Positions 59,444 through 64,000 of a stretch of 64,000 nucleotides of DNA are shown here, piece after piece; positions within the stretch are counted from its first letter, which is position 1; every line of letters begins with the position of its first letter. Both the position numbers and the translations under genes were made by a program. The notes beneath the pieces are model-generated. The model did no database searches and was not told the DNA's origin. It saw nothing but the letters and a program-made list of their open reading frames with translations. Source of the stretch: Carnegiea gigantea (taxonomy: Eukaryota; Streptophyta; Magnoliopsida; Caryophyllales; Cactaceae); NCBI GenBank assembly GCA_029747015.1, contig JAKOGI010000125.1, forward strand, positions 886,001-950,000, given 5' to 3'.

Positions 59444-60057
59444 TGTTAGGAATAAAGGAAATAATAGGATGTGACAATGCAACAGAATTCAACCAAGAAC
59501 ACAACGCAACAATGAAAAACAAGAATAAAGGACACAGAGAATTTTTACGTGGAAACCCAATGTGGGAAAAAACCACGGACGGTGACAGCACACCGACAAA
59601 TTTCACTATGAGCAGAGTGGTACACCACAATCACTTCAGTGATTAAGAGCAGAATTACAATACTCTCAATTGAATTCTCTCACAAATACCCTCACTCTCT
59701 CAATGTGTTTTCTATACTGGAGTGTTTTGAATCCTAGGCTTGACCCTCCTTTTATAGGGCCTGAAGAATAGGGTTTTCCCCTTTTTTTGGAAAAACCCTA
59801 GCCGCCGCAGAGGAGTCCTCCTTGAAGACAGAAACCCTAGCCGCATCCGAAAGAGGCGGCGAAAAGACACGTGGCACGACCGTGCCCCGTGGCACGGTCA
59901 CCCCGTGTCACATGGCACGGCCGTGCCATATGGCACGGCACCCCCGTGCCAGTTTTCTGTCCCGCTCGTCTTCGGCTCTTCGTCTTGGCACGCCCGTGTC
60001 TGTGCAGCATGGGCTCCCCGTGCCGATACTCGAGATTTTGGGCCATAAAACCCAACA
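59444..60057 (-). repeat. 5' LTR of Copia element B
   Basis: 614 bp, TGTTAGGAATAAAGG to AAACCCAACA in plus orientation. Palindrome block at 59861-59950. Contains the promoter for the element's minus-strand transcript. Confidence 0.9.
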
Positions 60058-60578
60058 GAAGTAATTCTAAAAAAAAAAAAAGAATTATTTCGAAGTACTC
60101 AAATATTTAGGAGCATGCAGTTTGTCATGCCTATTAAATTTTATGTATGATACATAATTTTTTCGTTATATGTATGTCATATTTAAAGGGGAAAGTTACT
60201 TTGGCGTATATGATAAAACCTTAAACTTAAAACATTTGAAGAAAAGGGTATACAAACCTTAAACGTAAACATTTGAAGAAAAGAATGATTTTTTTTATTT
60301 TTTATTTTTTTGATAGGAAAAGAGGTATCAGGATGTTATATTAGATTGGATTCAATGTACACAAACATATCATCTGATGCCCAGGATACAATATCATCCG
60401 GAACATCGGCTACCTACACCCTCCTCTCATAATTAAAGGATTGCTGATGAGCAAGTTCATGAGCAACTCTATTCCCACTCCTTTCAACAAACAAGAAAGA
60501 AACAAAATCAAACTTAGCAACCAAATTCAAGATATTTGCAATGAAAAGACCCAAAACGTTATCCTCTATCAGCTTATT

Positions 60579-60860
60579 CTATAATTTCTGAATGAGGGGG
60601 ACACAATCCCCTTCCACCACCAAGCTCAAGAATCCTTGATCGTGTGCTGATTGTAGGCCACTCAAGTATGCTCTAGTTTCTTCAATAGTTGGTCCTGCAA
60701 AGTTGGTGCCTTGTTGTGTATTTGCCATAACCACATCTCCATCAAAGCTTCTAATCAAAAAACCCCCTCCCCAACTATCCTCACCAACCTTTCCTCCATC
60801 AAAATTGAGTTTGAGTATCCCAATTGGTGGCGGCTTCCATATGATTGGAAATGTTGTCAC
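60579..60860 (-). pseudogene. LINE RNase H (RVT_3) domain
   Basis: 93 codons: PPIGILKLNFDGGKVGEDSW, EETRAYLSGLQSAHDQGF and VVEGDCVPLIQKL keep the Asp, Glu and Asp positions of plant LINE RNase H. It stops before the last catalytic Asp block. Confidence 0.85.
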
Positions 60861-60964
60861 TGACTATTCTGCACTGTCTCTCATGGCAAATCAGTAAAAA
60901 AACACGAAGCTCGCTTGCTCAACATTGAAGGGTTATATTCTGCTTTCTTGAATGTGAATCGGTT

Positions 60965-61603
60965 TTAGCATTCCAACACTCCCAAATGATGGCCACAAAT
61001 AGTCCCAGATCCTCCTCCCCTGGCACACCTATTGCCTCCTCCGCACAGTCTCTCACGGTGCGAAACTGGGTTTGCCAAAGCCATTTTAAAAGAGGTCCCC
61101 TCCCAAATCCACTTGGTTAAAGGGCAGTGAAGTAAAATATGTGTCCCAGACTCACAGTCAAATCCGCAAATTACACAATTCATATTCAAGCTCGAAATTC
61201 GCTTGGCTACGTTACTTCAGGTTGGAAGGGCACCATGATACAACCTCCATGAAAAGACCCGAATTCTGGGAGGGATATTAAGGTGCCAAATAATTTTCCA
61301 TACCTGTGAATTCACCCGGGATGCACTACCCATATTATGAAACTTTTGAGTCATCTTCAAGTGGTATGCTGACCGTACTGAAAGTTGTCCATTGTTCGTG
61401 TAGTGGCAAATGAGCTTGTCTCGTGGCTTCGAGTTGCTGAGTGGGATGCTCAGAATAAAGCCCATATCGCAAGGAAGAAATAGCTCCCTGACTAGACCTT
61501 CTTGCCAACAACCTTGATCTACATCGATAAGTTCACTTACCTTGCTGACTCCTTCATTAGCCGACCTCAGGGTAATAGGCTGAAAAGAAAATGGCCTAGG
61601 CAT
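60965..61603 (-). pseudogene. LINE zf-RVT region
   Basis: Two frames (61217-61603 and 60965-61189) give KIIWHLNIPPRIRVFSWRLY and CVICGFDCESGTHILLHCPL, the HxxW...CxxC...HxxxxC pattern between RT and RNase H in plant LINEs. Frameshift between them near 61200. Confidence 0.82.
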
Positions 61604-62815
61604 CCACCTACTTTCCTAAATCTCCAAAAAGTACTTTCCCAAATCTCCAAAAAGGAGCCATCGCCAATTAGCCAGCATGAGCCACTAATAATTAGATCAC
61701 GAGCACCAAAAATACTTCTCAAAGTGAAACTTGGACGGGGCCCCAGTGTTGCTTCAAAGACCCTACAGTTCGCATAATACCATGCTTTTAGGAGCCCAGC
61801 AACAAGGGAATTCCCCTCCTTTATGATCCTCCAGAATTGTTTAGCAAGTAGGGCATCATCAAACACTTCCATGTCTCTCAATCCAAGTCCCCCTTTATCC
61901 TTCTGCCTACACAAAATATCCTTCTTCACCCAGTGGATTTTCTTTCCTGTCGGATTATGACCCATCAAAAATGAGTAATAGTAGTTTGGATCATGTGACA
62001 AATCTCTGATGGTAATTTAAAGACATTCATTGCATAAGTAGGAATAGCTTGAGTCACCACTTTTATTAGCACCTCCCTACCCGCCCATGACATCGTTTGA
62101 TCCATCCAACTAGTAAGTCTCTTTTTGATGCGGTCAACTATGAAAAGAAAAGGCTTCTTTTGTGGCCTTCTATTAAATGTCAGCAAACCCAAATATTTAT
62201 CATAGGATAATACTTCCCTGGTATCCTGAGTGTGAGTTATTTGGGCCCTTTTGTCATCTTTGATGCCTTTGCTAAAAAGAACATTGGTCTTGGACAAATT
62301 TATAGATCGACCTGATGTAATCATGAAGCACTTGTTTGATTCCGGTTGCTTGCACCTCCTATGCTCCACAAAAAATGACGGCATCATCGACAAATAATAG
62401 GTCGGATATAGAAGGCGCATTTCCACAAATTTGGTACCTATAGATGACTCCAAGTTCAGTGGCTGTCTGTAACATCCCAGACAGACCTTCAAAGCAGAAT
62501 AAAAATAGATATGGGGGTATTTGGTCTTCCTGTCGAATCCCTCTACTAGGAATTATGTGTCCTTTAGGAAACCTAATTAATCATGAAAGAGGCCGTCCTG
62601 ACGCATCTCATCACGATATCAACCCAATGCATCCTGAATCCCATCTTAATCATGACATTATGCAGAAAAGGTGATTCAACCCTATCATAGGCTTTAGACA
62701 TGCCGAGTTTAATAGCTATCGAACCTTCCACCCTAGTATCCGTATGCATGGCATGGAAGATTTTATAGGCTATGATTATGTTATCAATTGTTAGTTTGCC
62801 TGGAGTACATGCACC
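61567..62815 (-). pseudogene. LINE reverse transcriptase core and thumb, frame-broken
   Basis: DLLFVDDAVIFCGA (the F-x-DD catalytic box) is readable around 62365-62405 in one frame. LSKTNVLFSKG, YLGLLTF, VDRIKKRLTSWMDQTMSWAG and VKKDILCRQKDKGGLGLRDM follow in others (61965-62492, 61567-62001). Multiple frameshifts and stops. Confidence 0.83.
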
Positions 62816-63562
62816 CTAAGTGTCAGAAATAACACAAAGTAGCCAAGATTTCAATATGTTGGAAAGTACCTTGGTAACTAACTTGTAAATAACGCTACAG
62901 AGACTGATAGGCCTAAATTCCACCATGGATGTAGGGCTAGGCTTCTTCAGAATCGACGCTACCAGAGTGTGGTTAACCTTAGGTGGAATAGCATGCCTTT
63001 CCAGCATGGCAATCACAGCTGCACCAACATTATCCCCTATGATATCCCAACACTTTTGGAAGAAGAAGGCATTTAATCCGTCCGGTCCTGGGGCCTTGTG
63101 AGGGTTCATTTGCGCTAGGTCCTTTTCTACCTCCATCTTCGTGTATGGGGCACAAAGATAGTCATTCATAGCGTTCGAGACACATGGACTTACCTCCTCG
63201 AAACCTGGGTCTATAACCAAGGTGGAAGCACTTGTGAAAAGTTGGGAGAAATAGTCCACCATAATGTGCTCCAATTTGTCTAGGTCTGTATAAACAACTC
63301 CATCAGCATCCTGCAGTTTTGAAATAACATTTTTGGTCCGTCTCATACTAGCCTGCGAGTGGAACCATCTTATGTTTGAATCTCTATATTTCAAAAAATC
63401 AGTCCTAGCCCTTTGCCACCACATAATCTCCTCCTTGTGCCTCCACTCCTTTTCAAGGACTTCACGCTTGCTCAAAGGATCAGTCAGATACTTTAGGGAA
63501 TCCTCCAACTTACTAATTTCTCGTCCCACATGACCAAATGAATTTTTGTTCCAAGCAGCCAA
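62816..63562 (-). pseudogene. LINE reverse transcriptase N-terminal part
   Basis: 248 codons: RARTDFLKYRDSNIRWFHSQ, MNPHKAPGPDGLNAFFFQKC, VASILKKPSPTSMVEFRPIS and LCSVIYKLVTKVLSN, the standard opening of plant L1 reverse transcriptase. A stop ends it before the catalytic region. Confidence 0.9.
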
Positions 63563-64000
63563 CTTTATAGAACAATTATCAACTTTAGCTAGAACATTGT
63601 CAACAAGCGTCTGTCTTGCTCACATCACCTCACGCCTTTGCAATAAGCTCATGGCAAGATGGGTCTGTCACCCACATATTTTCAAATTTAAATTTCTTCC
63701 TATGACTTTGCCCGCTTAAACTAGGAGGGTAACATTTTAGTAGAATCGGTAAGTGATCAAAAATATCGGAATTAACATGAGTAACTTGAGCTTCCGAGAA
63801 TAATAATGCTCATTCGATTGACGCACAAAATCTATCCAGTCGTTCTTCCATGATTACTTCCTCATGTTGCACCCTGCTCCATGTAAAAGAGTAACCCTTA
63901 AAACCCAAGTCATATAGGTCCACATCAGTAAAAGCTTCTCAAAAAGGAGTCAATCTATTGCTAAGGTTTTGCTGGCCCTCACTTCTTCGCATGGAAAAAA
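63563..64000 (-). pseudogene. LINE endonuclease C-terminal part (partial)
   Basis: The minus strand near 63750-63960 reads DVDLYDLGFKGYSFTWSR, EERLDRFCAS and AQVTHVNSDIFDHLPILLK, the C-terminal blocks of the apurinic-type endonuclease including D-H-L-P-I. Stops occur, and the N-terminal part lies outside the window. Confidence 0.82.

Larger units (their letters stand above)
54681..60057 (-). mobile_element. Copia (Tnt1/Tork-like) element B, 5.4 kb
   Basis: Same family as element A, in reverse. 3' LTR 54681-55294 and 5' LTR 59444-60057, both 614 bp with about ten visible differences. Primer site GCTCTGATACCA (plus strand) at 59430-59441, polypurine tract at 55295-55306. The flanking 5-mers GTGGT (54676-54680) and GAAGT (60058-60062) do not match. 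The lower end lies within the small heat-shock gene. Confidence 0.92.
60286..64000 (-). mobile_element. L1-like LINE, decayed, running off the window
   Basis: Minus-strand order from the right edge: endonuclease, reverse transcriptase, zinc-binding (zf-RVT) region, RNase H, and a 3' A-rich tail (plus-strand T-rich 60286-60312). The full ORF2 order of plant L1 elements is visible but broken by several stops and frameshifts. The upstream part lies beyond 64000, so the second target duplication cannot be seen. Confidence 0.88.

Overview
The window looks like an A+T-rich, repeat-dense stretch of a flowering-plant (probably eudicot) nuclear genome. The signs are GT-AG introns, plant-type LTR retrotransposons primed by initiator-Met or Asp tRNA, a Cassandra element with 5S-like LTRs, hAT and Tourist-like MITEs, an L1-type LINE, a class I small heat-shock gene and a glucosidase II beta relic. 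The species cannot be told from the sequence. Only one host gene looks intact; two more are broken by transposons.

Layout: (1) 1-12.7 kb holds small transposons: MITEs, hAT elements with 8-bp target duplications, a rearranged Copia remnant, a 277-bp mini LTR element and a complete Cassandra. (2) 12.7-20.5 kb holds microsatellites, a three-level nest of inverted-repeat elements (14709-18702) whose core is a 2.4-kb A/T foldback, and a second hAT element with a perfect 8-bp duplication. (3) 21059-22887 is a five-exon gene encoding a predicted 421-residue plant-specific protein of unknown function. (4) 23.6-29.9 kb holds further MITEs and a long (AT)n. (5) 30057-35861 is a complete gag-only LTR element (TR-GAG type, minus strand) with 1.4-kb LTRs and an Asp-tRNA primer site. 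(6) 36.7-41 kb holds a MITE, a full hAT element and a tRNA-derived SINE. (7) 41337-51948, minus strand, is a decayed glucosidase II beta-subunit gene; one exon is split by a 5.4-kb Copia element (44705-50105, TSD TTTTG) and an intron holds a solo LTR (51288-51620, TSD TTGTG). (8) 54240-54665, minus strand, is a class I small heat-shock ORF whose 5' part is replaced by a second copy of the same Copia family (54681-60057, minus strand), here without a matching target duplication. (9) 60.3-64.0 kb, minus strand, is a decayed L1-like LINE running off the window.

There is no operon-like functional module. The genes relate to each other through insertion history. The most unusual signals are the very small LTR element, the gag-only element, a GGCACG/CGTGCC palindrome block shared by unrelated LTR families, a U5 mismatch between the two LTRs of one Copia copy, and the LTR placed directly upstream of a truncated heat-shock ORF. 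Element ends and duplications were read by eye; family names rest on remembered family features, not on a database search.
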